This document shows positions 24,539 to 36,800 of a DNA stretch of 64,000 nt, one piece after another; the first letter of the stretch is position 1; every line of letters starts with the position of its first letter. The stretch comes from Ursus arctos (taxonomy: Eukaryota; Chordata; Mammalia; Carnivora; Ursidae), in contig NW_026622997.1 of assembly GCF_023065955.2 (NCBI RefSeq), positions 11,952,001 to 12,016,000 of the forward strand, written 5' to 3'. The notes beneath the pieces were generated by a model, which was not told where the DNA came from, ran no database searches, and saw only the letters and a program-made list of their open reading frames with translations. The position numbers and the translations under genes were made by a program.

Positions 24539-24759
24539 CCAGGAAAGATTTTTTTCTAAGCAGATGCAATTAATAGAATATCTGTTGTGAATCTTTGTGT
24601 TGAGAAAATATTGACTTAACTAGGGGAGATTTGGGGAATAAATTAATGATAACAGATAACTAAGCAAAAGCAAAAAAAAAAGTACAGCTGTGAATTCTGT
24701 GAGGAGGGGGAAGCTGTAAAGAAAAGAATAAGTTCATAATAATTTCACTACTTAAAAAA

Positions 24760-25250
24760 CAACATAGTAGTGTTATTTGTAACGGCCAAAAGGTGGAAGC
24801 AAACTAAATATCTGTGAACAGATGAACAGATAAACAGAATGTGCTCATTACGTACTCTGGAATATTATGCAGCCTTCAAAAAGCAGGGAATTCTGACACA
24901 TGCTACGGCATGGACGAACTTTGAAGACATTATGCTAAGTGAAATAAGCCAGACAAAAAAATAAATATTGTAGGATTCACTTATATGAGGAACCTAGAAT
25001 AGTCAAATTTGTAGAGACAGAAAATAGAACAGGAGTTCCCAGGTGCTGGGTTAGGGGTGGGGAGGAGGGCATTAGTGTTCAATGGGGACAGCGTGTCTGT
25101 TTGAGATGACGACAAAGTTCTGCAGATGGATGGTGGTGACGTTGCATGACATTGTGAATATACTTGATCCTACTGGATTGTACACTCAGAAATGGTTAAA
25201 AGGGTGAATTTTATGCTATATATATATGTATTTATTACAATTTTTAAAAA
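24760..25250 (+). mobile_element. L1 3' region
   Basis: Text cggccaaaaggtggaagcaa, cattatgctaagtgaaataa, atggatggtggtgacgttgc and a terminal tatttattacaatttttaaa. It is similar in layout to the copy at 8.2-8.9 kb. Confidence 0.8.
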
Positions 25251-25525
25251 TAAAGAAAAACCCGTAAGGTGGTGTACAAATAAATGGAATTAGAATTATT
25301 ATTTTCATATTGATGAATATGAAATTTTTATGACTCAGATATTGGGGAATCTCACTTTCCTTTTGAAAACTAGATGTGAAAGCTATCTTTTTCCTACAAA
25401 ATTGCATACCTTTACTTTTTAGATTATTAGAAATGTATAACAAATAAGTCCTCTATGTACTCACCTTATATTAATAAGCTTTATGCCTTAAGATCACATT
25501 ATATGACTTTTCTAACACATACTTT

Positions 25526-25709
25526 GTTTTTTAAGATTTTATTGTATTTATTTATTTGGGGGGAGGGGCAGAGGGAGAGGGAGAAGGAAAGAATCTCAAG
25601 TGGACTCCCCAATAAGAGCGAAGACCCATGTGGGGCTCCATCTCACCACCCTGAGATCATGACCTGAGCAGAAACCAAGAGTCAGATGCTTAATCCACCC
25701 AGGCGCCCC
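25526..25709 (-). mobile_element. Carnivore SINE (antisense) with target duplication
   Basis: Antisense body ending ccacccaggcgcccc. The duplication tctaacacatacttt / tctaacccatacttt lies at 25511 and 25710. Confidence 0.95.
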
Positions 25710-25817
25710 TCTAACCCATACTTTTTAATGTAAACAGTCGGACCACAGTGTATATATGGCTTAAAAGTTGCCTTTAAAAAAAAATGAATCACTTTTAATT
25801 AACTAATTAATTAATTA

Positions 25818-25919
25818 ATTTATTCTTTTAAGTAGGTTCTATGCCAACAATGGGGTTCGACCTTACGACCCTGAGATCAAGAGTTACTCGCTGTCCTGAC
25901 TGAGCCAGCCAAGAGCCCC
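25818..25919 (-). mobile_element. Short older carnivore SINE (antisense)
   Basis: Text tcttttaagtaggttctatg, then gactgagccagccaagagcc. A TTAA-repeat lies at its left edge. Confidence 0.82.
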
Positions 25920-26001
25920 CATCTTTTTTTTTTCCACTTCACAATACATTTGTCTTCTTTCTACAACCATGACTCTATAAATAGACTACATCCATTTTCT
26001 T

Positions 26002-26198
26002 TTTTTTTTAAAAGATTTTATTTATTTATTCGACAGAGATAGAGACAGCCAGCGAGAGAGGGAACACAAGCAGGGGGAGTGGGAGAGGAGGAAGCAGGCT
26101 CAGAGCGGAGGAGCCTGATGTGGGGCTCGATCCCAGAACGCCGGGATCACGCCCTGAGCCGAAGGCAGACGCTTAACCACTATGCCACGCAGGCGCCC
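26002..26198 (-). mobile_element. Young arctoid-type SINE with 16-bp perfect duplication
   Basis: Antisense copy carrying the same ttcgacagagatagagacag variant as the SINE at 60404. The duplication ctacatccattttctt is identical at 25986-26001 and 26199-26214. Confidence 0.97.
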
Positions 26199-26214
26199 CT
26201 ACATCCATTTTCTT

Positions 26215-28692
26215 AACATTTATTTTTAATAACAATGGAATCAAGATGTTTTCCCATGTTAACATAGTTCCCTCTTACAAAGACAAGTCCCTCCCTAGTT
26301 AAAAAAGAGGGTTGAAAAACCCTCCTATGGCATATTACGTATTTTCTCAGGGCTACAAAACCAGGAGAAATATTGATTTTTCTTTGAAGAATGCAGTCAT
26401 TCTAATGTTAAATCACGAGATTATTTTTTCCTTATTCGGTAAAGCAAAATAAAAGGTTGTTTAGAGATGACAGGTGACATTTCTCCTCAGCAGCTTGGTG
26501 GGAAAGGACTCCAGATGTTTTGCTTGATGCCACCTGAAGCCAAATTGCTAAGCAGGTAAAACTTCAGGGAGCCGCCAGACAGGTTGAACAAGAATGATGT
26601 GTGGCTCTCCACACCCACCTTTGCGAGACAGAACTGCTTCTCTGGGCTTGTTGAAACTGCCGTGGGACTGTGCTAGAACTCTTCCCCAAATCTGAAACCT
26701 TTCTGTCTGATGTCAGCGTCGTTTAAATGTTTCAGGTTAAAATTCTGCAAATCATTAAAAACGCACAAATCAAATTGCAATGGGCATTGATTTACGGCCG
26801 AAGAAACAGTCCTGTAGGCTCTCCTCCTGATGTGCGTGATTTTTTTCTTGAATCCAAATCTTGCTGAAGGGAAGGTTTCTCATTTGGAGATGAGTGTTCA
26901 GTTCACTAAATCCTGGGGAGCTGATGAAAGAAACCAGAAATAGCCCCGTCTCTTAGAGCTGCCCATATGAATGTCCACGGATTACTACAGGTTTTAGGAG
27001 AAAACAGTCTGGTTTTGATGTGTGCAGCCCTTATCCTGAGGGCTACAGAGGGATTGCTGGAAGACCCTGCAAGGACTGGGGCCCCCGACAGGGCAGGATT
27101 GTTTCCTAAAGATGTTTCGTGGTGGTTGTGACTGCCTCCCATGTGATGATGGCTCACTGCTTCAGTTCTGCCTCTCCCTGTCTCATTTCCCATCCGTGGT
27201 GCATGCTATTTGCTATCGATGTGAAAATTCTAGAACGGGGTGAATCACTCCTATAGAAAGCTCCAGGATCTGTGCCTCGCTACTTTAAAAGAGCTTTTTA
27301 AAAAACAAACAACAAAATGGCATGCACCTTCTAAAGCAATGCCGACAAGACATTTTAAATGAGGTTGGAAAATGCTCATGGTATAATGCTAAATTAAGAA
27401 GCTGGATACAAATTTGTATATAGGATCTGCCATCAGGTTAAAAAAAAAAATCATTGAAAAAAACAACAAGCCACGGGAAGGAAATCTACCAAAAATGCAT
27501 AGTGTGATTGCCTCATCTGGGTGGTGTAGTTATAGATGAAATTTTCTTAGCTTCTCTGCATCCAACCTTTTCTTAGTTTTTTTACAGCAAACAAACATAC
27601 TTTTACAATTGTAGGGGGGAAAACCCCACCTTCAGATTGATCCTTCTAAGCAAGTCCTTTACTTGATTTGCTAGCAAACTCTCAGGTCTAATCTAGGTTT
27701 TGCGCCCCACAGGAGGGACCCTGGTAAGGAACGCAACTTCTCACTGCCTCAGTTGTTTCTGTGGGCGGGGGAGGAGTTTGAGCAGAGTTTCTTTGCTGAG
27801 ATCTGTGATCTTACCAAGTCTCTGACAAAATGAAACTATTGCAACCCTGGATTAGGAGAGTGGGTTGAAACTGAGAATTTCCCCCAGCTCCCGCGCTTCT
27901 CAGCTGCTCACTCTTTGTGGTTTTGTTTCCACTGGTAGTTGGTTTATGTTGCCTATTTTGCCTCCTGCGTTAGATGCTTCAGATGTCAAGATAACTAAAG
28001 ACAGGAATTTATTCTTTAAACTCCCCTATGTGGACACTTCTCCCTGAGGCAGGGAAACAATAGAAGTGCAATAAATCCTTCCTAAGGATGAAATGATAAT
28101 GGTTGCGGGAGCATGCTACTTTGCCTATGAATATCCATAATTTTGAAAGGTGGTCACCTCAGAGACCAGGTGACGTGTCCTTTGCATTACACTCTACTCA
28201 AAGTTAGATGTCAGATCATCTACGGCTTCATTTCCATTCTGATTTTATGTTACTTGTAGACGAACCCCAAATTTCACTTTTTCTAAATGATGGAAACTGT
28301 ATTTTAAAAACAAAACAAAACAAAAAACCAAAAACATGCACTGTGATTTGATGACACCAGGAAAACCATTCACCTCACTTATAGAAATAGGACTAAAAAT
28401 AATACATTTTTTTGGTATGACTTTTGCAGAGCAGGCTGATGACTTTGTAGTGACTGCATTTCCAGACAGACTATGTGTCTAGTGTAGGAAAAATAATGAT
28501 AGGATAGTTCTTTGTTTTAAATTGATACCAAATTACTGCTCAGAAATGTATGCTTTAATGTTTGATTGTATAGGAATTTTGATATAATGAAAAGGGCATG
28601 AAGCCAGAAACAGACAGAATTCTAATATTTTAGATATTAAGTAACTCAGGAAAGGTTCTTAACCTTTCCAGGACTCACTATTTTTTTTTAAT
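26215..28692. other. Intergenic, nothing recognised
   Basis: About 2.5 kb free of young SINEs. Short frames only, with no supported exon. An A-rich AAAAC run lies near 28300. Confidence 0.4.
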
Positions 28693-28709
28693 TAAAATGT
28701 GGGTTTTGG

Positions 28710-28915
28710 CGGTGCCTGGGTGGCTCAGTCGGCTGGGCGTCTGACTTCAGCTCAGGTCATGGTCTCAGGGTGCTGGATCGAGCCCTGCATTGGGCTCCCC
28801 ACTCAGGAGGGAGTCTGCTTCTCTCTTTCCCGCTGCCCTTCCCCCCCCCCAGCTCATGCTCGCGCATGCTCTCTCTCAAAGAAATGAATAGAAAAATATT
28901 TAAAAAAAAATAAAA
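28710..28915 (+). mobile_element. Carnivore SINE with 17-bp perfect duplication
   Basis: Head cggtgcctgggtggctcag and an A-rich tail. taaaatgtgggttttgg is identical at 28693-28709 and 28916-28932. Confidence 0.97.
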
Positions 28916-28932
28916 TAAAATGTGGGTTTTGG

Positions 28933-31900
28933 TTTATATGGCACTTTAGTTGGGGAAATCTTTCTGGGGCATCAGAAGGCATAGGGCTGGTGCTATGGGT
29001 GGACAGTAGGCTCCCACCAAGCTACAACCAGTCTGCACTATCACAGTCTTACTGGCTGTTGGCTGTTCTCACGGGGCTTCGTTTGTAAAAAGCGTTCAAA
29101 GGCTCTAAAACTTTTGAGAACAACTGGTATAAAAATTCTTGAAGGCAGCTTTTGTTTCTGAAATTCTCTATGGAACATCAATTTTGAATTCCTTCAGTAA
29201 AGGCTAAGTAGCTATTCATCATTTTCTTCATGTGGCGATTAGTACATTATATATCCATATGGCGTTTGGGGATACCTGGGTTACCAGCAATCATCTGCAT
29301 CTTGACTTTGTACTTATAGAAGTTTGAGGAAGTGTTCCTGTCCCAACATGACAGACTGATGGTTCTTCACAATCAGGATAAGCTTAAAAAATTACTTAGA
29401 GAGTGTATTAAAAAGGGTAACTTACTTGGCACCTGTATTATATTTATTGACCGTGTGCCTTACCCACTAAAAATTACTGAGTTATTGTTTAGCGTGGCAG
29501 GTGAGAAGTCATTTGGCCAAGGGTGTGGGTGGCCCCTATGTGATCCAAAGCTGTGCTCACTGTCATCTGTACCCTTGACCTCCAGCCCTCAACCTTGCAA
29601 CTCGGGCTCTTAAAGCAAGAGAGGAACAGGCAGGAAAACATGGTGGATCCCCACTATCTATGTTACCTAATGAGAGGCAATCAAAAAAAAAAAAAAACCA
29701 AAAAAAAAAAACCCAGACTCTTAAAACATAAAGGATAGCACCATTTATTAGATATGACCTGCGCGGAAACCGAAACAAGTGGCAACAACAAATCTTCTTA
29801 CTACAGTGACAGAAAACGTATTTGAGAAGTTTCTCTCAGCTTTTGAATTTTTTAAAAAGTTGACCCCCTTCCCCTGGTAAAAACGAAAAACCACTACAAG
29901 CAGAAAAGTTCTCCTGTTCCTGAAGGACATTTGAACCAAAGATAATCAAGATAGTTCTGGGCTAATGGGTATGTTTTGCCAACATCTTCCTATTTCTGAA
30001 ATGAAATTTACGTGGTTTATCAAATTGCTTTCTTCAATGAGTAGTCTCGACTTTAAGGAGGAGAGATCAATCTTATTTTGGGGATACTAAGAACCCAGAT
30101 TTAATGATTTCTGGAGGATTGTAATTTACTCACAAGAAAGAAAAAACGAAGATTAAAGCAAAAATTAAATTATCTGCTATTTTAATGGGCTTTTTCTTTA
30201 CCTCGCGTTATAGTTCCAATCCTAGCTTCTCTAGTTCTGATTTGTTAAAATACTGTTCTCCTGGCAGGCGGAAGAGCTATTTTAACTCACAGGCTCTAAA
30301 TGTTTTCTGTGGCCAAGGGGTATCATTTCACCAACAAAGAGATATGAGAGAGTTCCCATGGGATTTTGAGCAAGTAAATGATCTCTCCTAATCTCATTGA
30401 AATCAAAGTGCTCTGTTTAGTTTTAAAAATACGCTCAGGCTCTGACTGATGCCTCATACCTAACCACAAGGTCATATATCTAAGGTCAGCCAGAGAGAAA
30501 GTTACATGTCAGTGATCTGTCTCTAACAGTACAAGGGGACGTATCTACAAGTGGCAGGGAAAAAAATAGCTGACCTTAGCTAGGTCAGCTAGTGAGGACT
30601 TTGCCAGAGTTTGGATGGGGCACTTTTTAAACCTGGCTGTAAGAAATCAGCTAAACCCTTCTGCTGTGCTCCCACAATTCTATAAACATGACTTTGTAAT
30701 AATGTATCGAACATATTGGAATGATTTGTTTTCCTATTACAGGCTTGATCGCCTACAGAAGGGGAGCCCTGCCTTTTTCATCTTTGTGTGATCAGTGCTA
30801 AGCTTACTGTGAAGCGCATAGCGGATGTTTAAGAACTGCTCTTTAAGTGAATGAAGGTTAAATGTCTGTAAAAGGGAGTTTTATTGATTCATGGGGGATT
30901 AAAGACAAAAACACTAAAACCTAAAATTTCCATCTAGCAAAGAGCTTTTGGTTTAATGGGTGATAACGTAGCTTTATGGAATGTTTCTGTTTTCAAGAAT
31001 GTTCACGTGTTATAAAGTTGGCAGGGGAAGTATTATTATATCCATTCTGCACATGAAATTGAGCTCTTGCCCAAGTAAATTGTAGCACTAAGATCAGAAC
31101 TCTGGTCTTCTGATCCCCAACCTTCACTGTGGGGCCTTCCATGAGGGGAGCCAGTTTAGACAACTAATGTGTAATATGTCTGGATTCCATCTATCATGTC
31201 AATCTTTTATTTCACCCTTTTATCTTCCTTTATCATCCTTAGAGAAAGATAAATGGAAGCCATTGTCTTCTTGGTTAGCTGGAAGCCATTTGCTTTCCTG
31301 GGAATACCTAAAGGAACTCAGAGAGCTATAGGATAGGCTACCAAGTAATGGTAGCCAGAGGTGTGTAATTGGTGGGTTGTACTTTTCATCTCTTCTCCTG
31401 TTTTGTAAATAGATCGAAAAGCTCTGTGAGCCTGGGTGGTGTTTGGATCTATGTGTAGACTCCTGACTACCCAATGGGAGTTGGGCGGAGCTTTTGTCAT
31501 CACTGGGATGTGCTTCATAGATTTGTCTTGTTTTTAAGGAGAATTCTCCCGTGCAATTGCATGACCTTCTTATGACACATTATTAGAATAAAGGAATCCC
31601 TGAATTTTTTTTAATTGAAGGTTTACTATATTTTTCAGGGCAGTGACTATGCCTCATTCATCTTCGTATTTTCCAAAGTCTAACATTGGTCCTCCCATAC
31701 AATAGGTTATAATTATTTGCTACAGCAATGAGATGCTGAGAGGCAACAAAACATCCTGAATTAAATTATGTGCGTTATGCACTGACATCCCAAATGGCTT
31801 TTCTCCCCTCCAACCAATGGATATTATGGGCCATTTGTGCTGAAACTGACTTTTGTCATTGATTCAATTTTCAGAAGAAACACTGTTCTTGTCTGTACAT

Positions 31901-33039
31901 CAATGTTTGTGTAATCATTTGAATTTGAACTTTATCATGTTCCCATTTATTAAAAAGGAGTGGAAATTGAAACAGTGATGGGAATTATTGAGTGTGCTAA
32001 CAGTGGCAAACTTTTATCTCATTGTATTTAATCTGGTCAACTCTGTGGTCAAGTGGCAGGAAAAAGAACAGCATGTTTTGTTGAAGATCTGTGCCTGAAA
32101 AGGGAGGTGTGATTAGGGGTGCTGTAATATGGGAACTTTAAGAAAACTCCCCCACTCCCTTTAGGACATGCAAATTTAGTTCCATTTTTGTTCCTTTCAG
32201 TTCACAAACACTTCGGAATATATTGTGTAAGAAGGTAAGTTAACGGGCATTGCTTGGGAAGATCACAAATATTTATTATAAAGATCTTTAAATGGTGTTT
32301 ATTAAAGAGTAATTTAACAGTTTTCCAAATTATAAAGGCAGCTTTTTGTGGATAGTCTGACTGGGTCTGCACCTCAACCCTGATCCCAGAGACTACAGTG
32401 TGGTTCACACGTAACTGGGAGGGGTCCTGCAGCAAGTTGCTGGAATGTTCTGGCTCAGTTACTCATCTGTACCGAGAGGATGATCTCTGTCCAGGGTTCT
32501 TTGCTGCTCTCAGACTGAAGTCCCAGGAAGGCCACTGACTTGTGGGAAAAGCTCACTTTCGAAAGGGATGAGTGGAGGGAGAAGGTGCTCAGGGGCCTGA
32601 GACAAACGTTCCCAAGGTTCTTTTACAAAATTTGAAAACTGGGTCTGGATGTGGAAGTCTTTGCAATTTCTTGTTCAAAATGACCACCAACAGACAAAAT
32701 AAAATAAATTACAATGTATATTTTCCTTTTACTTCATGGAAAATGAGTAGCGTGTTCCTCTTAATCTTCACACCAAGGAAATTCATTATTCATGCTGAAT
32801 GAAGACTTCCCCAGAAAGTGGTGGTTCGATTCACACGTCGGAAATCGGACTTCTGAGACAACTTTTCTGGATTACTGGAATAAAAGAAAATTCAAAAAAT
32901 AAAACTCCCTAAACGAAACCTCACCATCTAAGCATGCTCTTCTCAATTATGTTTCTGTTCAAAGCTTGGCTGGCACAGTTTCCAGGGATTAGCAAAAGTA
33001 AATGTTTAACAAGTAACCGTCCAATCGAAAGGCCCTTAT
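28933..33039. other. DSP upstream flank, few repeats
   Basis: About 4.1 kb without any carnivore SINE. It has an A-run near 29682-29711, L2/MIR-like ends near 30770-30850 and 31640-31720, and an antisense MIR-like piece at about 31020-31120. Distal regulatory elements could lie here, but I cannot point to one. Confidence 0.4.
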
Positions 33040-33429
33040 TTTTCGGCTTATTTCCGCCCCGGGGACCGAGGAAATCCTGAAAAGCAGGGGCCTCGCTTTC
33101 CCTGCCGTCGCAGCCGAAGCACTGAGCCTACGGCCCCCTCCAGCGAACGCCCTCCCCTCGGTCGCCGCGCCCGGGGCGCTCGGGTCTCGGGGACCCCGCC
33201 CCTGCCGGCGTTCCTCCGGCCTCAGAGGCGCAGGGCGGAGCCGCGGGCCGGCGGGCGCAGGTGGGGAGGGGCGGCCCGAGCGCGTCGGTAACACCCGCGG
33301 GGGGCGGGGAGGCGCGGCGGCCGCACCCCGCCCTGGGAAGAAACCGGCCAGGTGTGGCCTGGGCGCCGGGTGCCAGCGGGGAGGAGACTCGCGCCCCCGC
33401 CGACCAACACCAACACCCAGCCGCGAGCC

Positions 33430-33702
33430 AGCTCCTCTGCGCCCTCGCCGCCCTCCGAGCCGCACTCTTCCTGCCGCTCCTGCTCCCCGCCCGACGTCGT
33501 CCCCGCGCCCGACCTCCGCCCGCCGCGCCGCGCTCGCAGCGGCCGGGACGGCCCTGGTGGCCAGGAGCGTCCCCGCGACCCATCTGCGCGCCCTCCCCGG
33601 TTCCCGGTTTGGGGCCTTCCCTTTGAACCCCTCCACCTTCTCCGAGCCGGCCCGCCCTCGCTTATGCCTCGGAGCTGAGCGACTCTCTGAGTGCCCGCCG
33701 AC
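33430..33702 (+). other. DSP: DSP 5' untranslated leader (approximate)
   Basis: The sequence from about gctcctctgcgccctcgcc to the ATG resembles the human DSP mRNA leader as I recall it. The true start site cannot be fixed from sequence alone. The leader is very C-rich and contains a single upstream ATG at 33664. Confidence 0.5.
33664..33678 (+). promoter_or_regulatory. Upstream ORF in DSP leader (4 codons)
   Basis: ATG CCT CGG AGC TGA, ending 24 bases before the DSP start. Its context is poor (C at -3 and at +4), so leaky scanning is expected. It is the only ATG I see between about 33430 and the main start. A minimal uORF like this can damp translation or allow reinitiation; that role is inference. 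Confidence 0.5.
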
Positions 33703-33899
33703 ATGAGCTGCAACGGAGGCTCCCACCCGCGGATCAATACGCTGGGCCGCATGACCCGCGCCGAGTCCGGTCCGGACCTGCGCTACGAGGTGACCTGCGG
33801 CGGTGGCGGCGGCGGGGGCGGCGGCGGTGGCGGGGGCACCAGCAGGATGTACTACTCCCGGCGCTGCACGGTCACCGACCAAAACTCGGACGGCTACTG
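33703..33899 (+). CDS. DSP: DSP coding exon 1 (residues 1-65 plus 2 nt)
   Basis: The start ATG at 33703 has G at -3, and the protein begins as known desmoplakin does. An in-frame GTG four codons upstream is not needed. The exon ends inside a cysteine codon (TG, completed by T in exon 2) before donor gtgggt. It encodes the head's N-terminal tail, ending in DQNSDGY. Codons 33-45 are an uninterrupted run of 13 glycines (33799-33837), against about 4 in human as I recall. This segment is outside the spectrin-repeat fold and is probably flexible. Confidence 0.98.
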
Positions 33900-36800
33900 G
33901 TGGGTACCGGCCGACGGGCAAGCACCGGGTGCCCGGGGCCATGGGGTCTCCGTGCTCTCCTCTCCGAACCCCAGCACGTTGGGAAAGGGAGGGATCGAGC
34001 CCTCCTCTGACCTACGAGAAAAGCCAGGTCCTGAAGCAGGAAAGGGGTTTTGCTCCAGTTCATGAAAGCATTTCCTGTTGGCGCTGGGGCAGGAGCCCGG
34101 TGTCCTCCCTCCCCGTGCGCTGCTCACACCCGGGTGGGTGTGTGTGCGAGCTGGGAGAGGAGCTGTTCCTTCCTTGCAAACGGGTTCTCGGTCCCGCCCT
34201 CCTCCCTTCCCGCGAGCCGGGGCAGGAGGCTGGCCAGCGACGGGTGCAGGAGGACGCGGCGGGCGAGCGGTCTTCCAGGACTGCCCCCTGCGCGGCCGGC
34301 CCCGGCTGGCATCCCCTTTGTCCCGGCCGGCAGGTGGGAGGTCGGGCGGGGCTGCGACAACAAAACCTAACCTAACCAACTGTAACCAAAAGTAGAACAG
34401 TAAAGGAGCGGGGATTCCGGCCTGTCCTGTAGCCAGGGTTCGGATTCGGGGCTCCTCCGCCTCTCAGGGCTTATCCCAAATTCCTGGTCACCCCCACACC
34501 ACCCCCGCTCGCGCGCCTGGGCTGCTTCGCCACCTGGGGGCCTTTGTATAGAGGCTGCGCGTTCGGCGGCGCGGGGTCGGGTCCCGAGAAAGCCCCGCCT
34601 CGGTCTCCCCTGCTGCTCAAACTGAGCTTCCCGGCAGGGGCAGCCGCCCGACCCCAGGTCCCAGCTCCACCGGGACGCGCCTGTCCCCCTTGCTCGGCTG
34701 CCGTGCAGCCCCCGCCCGCGAGCGTACCTGTGGCTCTGCGCCTGCGCCCTTGGTTTCCTCCTTTTACAAAAGCCCGAGAGGAAGGCCCTCAGTGTATTAT
34801 TAGTATCTGAGTGCGGGCGCCGGGTCTGCGAGTGGGAGCGGGGACCCGCGGCGGGGAGGGAGCTGCTTCTCCTCCGCGCCAGCCCGCGACGCTGGGGGCC
34901 TGTCCCGGTCAAGGTGCCCCGTGGGGCCCCCCCCCGGGATGTGGGCAGGGTCTGCTTCTCAGAATGTCGCGGAAACCGATCCCGAGGGTCATTTGGGAGG
35001 CTGGGGGAAGGTAATGAGGCTGCGTTTACTCGGTCCCCAGAGCTGGACGCGGGATGCCCACGGGAGCCGTGAGAATTTTGTGGTCCGCGCCCTTCCCGCC
35101 CCTCCGCAAGCCCTTCCCAAGTGGGTTTTTGGGAAACTGGCCGGCGTTCCAGAAAGTTATTTACCCTGCCTTGTGGCCTTAGGCTGGGGAGGAGCAACCT
35201 GAATACACTCCAGAGTGTTTTTTGTTTTACCGGTAGTTTTGAAGGCAGGGACTACTCGAGTTGCGACCTGTTTTCTGCTTCGATTTATTTATGTATTTAT
35301 TTTCCCCGAGCATCTTGACAATTGATTTTCTCTTTCTGAGTTAGCGAAGAATTGTCTCAATCTTGGAGCTGTTTTCTGAACAAAATGCACCCCGGGGATT
35401 TCCAGGAGAAATGTGCCAAGTCCTAGAAAAAATGGGGAGAAAGTTTTGCCAGTTAGCACTTTGGTTTTTAAGTTTGTTTTAAAACTTGGCCAACCGGTTA
35501 AATTTGAAACTTTGCTTTTCCCTCCCAGTCTTCCTGTGTTTGGGAAGCGCGTTCTTTTAATCCGCACATTTATACTCAAGTCAGAATTTTGCAAGGATTC
35601 TTAAGAAGCAATTTTTTCCCTGTCATTTTATGAACCAAGTATTTCATTTTGATTTGTATTTTTTTTTTAAAAATATGATTCTGTTCATGTAGAGTCCTTA
35701 TTTTTTTTAATTGACAATAAACATTACTGTTAATGGAATATTTCACTCCCTCGGCCTCCTGTAGAGGTAAATTTGTAATGGATTAATACATCGGTTAACG
35801 AATTGCGTTAAGATCCGTGGTTTATAAGGATTCTTCGCGGAAACACGAAGTTTTGAGGAGGCTCAGTGTTTTCGCATAGTATTATATCTCGTGTTCTGTT
35901 TTTCCAACCTAAAAGCTGTTTATAAATATGTCAAGTTTTACGTCTCTCTGGGAAGGGAAAACCGACTGAAGTTTTGGATTACGTAATTTGGGGGACGGGT
36001 GTTTCTTTCTGCGCTTTGATGTTGCTCGGCCGGGCAGCGGGGCGTCCTGCTGGGGGCTGGAGTCAGCGTGGGGCCATTCTTTCTTGATCCAGTAATGGGG
36101 GTTCTCCCAGCACGCGCGGCCAGCCAGCGGGGCGGCTGACCCTTCTTGAATTAGAGAATGAGCACACACACAAAAACTGCCCGCGACTGCTGACTTCTGC
36201 ATCTTAAAATATAACAACGATGGCTGCCTGGAGAGAGGGGGGCTTGCCCCCCACACCTTTTTTTTTTTTTTTTCTGGTGTTTTTGTAATGGTTTTGTGCG
36301 GAGGGATTGGTGTCCCAGAGCGTGTACTTTGTAGAATAGGATGCCGTCTCTGACCCGGCTGCCCTCTGCCAGATGAATGAGGATTAAGAATTTAACAAGT
36401 ACTTTTCTGCCCCAGAGTTTTTCCAAATAAAGGTTTTCGTTTCTTTTTAAGGCACAAAAAGTGGCATGAAAACTGTTGATTGAATTTAAGCTTGTTTATT
36501 TAAAAAACTGCCACCCTATTGTCTGAGTCATTTTTTAAAAATAATTGGCATTTTAAATAATTGATATTTATATCTAACCTTTCCCTAAATAAACTAATTT
36601 GAGTAAGGAGCCCAAATCTTATTTTTCTTTTTCGGATGACTTTAAAATATCTTCCTGTGTCTGTGCTTTATATTAATCACACTTGTCGGTTCTTCAGACA
36701 GTAGTTTTCTCATTCTGGTTCTCCCTCCTTCCCTGCCCACCCGTCTTTTGTATGTTGTTTATTGTAGGCTGAATGGAGTCACAACTACTGTCAATTCTTT

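Larger units (their letters stand above)
33040..34370 (+). promoter_or_regulatory. DSP: DSP CpG-island promoter
   Basis: Dense CpG and GC over exon 1 and its flanks, in sharp contrast to the AT-rich DNA on both sides; a GC-rich shoulder continues to about 35110. GC boxes (Sp/KLF type) are visible near 33194 (ccccgcccc), 33301 (ggggcgggga) and 33329. I see no convincing TATA box upstream of the leader. No SINE or L1 lies within the island, as expected for an active germline-unmethylated promoter. Confidence 0.85.

Noticed and set aside
33691..33702. Upstream in-frame GTG as DSP start
   Set aside because: The ATG at 33703 matches the known desmoplakin N-terminus; a GTG start four codons earlier is not expected.
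32989..33942. 317-codon minus-strand frame in the CpG island
   Set aside because: Composition is Ala/Arg/Gly/Pro-rich, as expected from GC-rich DNA antisense to DSP exon 1. No domain is recognisable, and three frames are open at once.
33900..34065. Read-through of exon 1 giving a 120-residue protein
   Set aside because: The gtgggt donor at 33900 and the phase match to exon 2 explain the exon end; the extension is intron.
34367..35197. 276-codon minus-strand frame in DSP intron 1
   Set aside because: Low-complexity GC-rich translation without domain or splice support.
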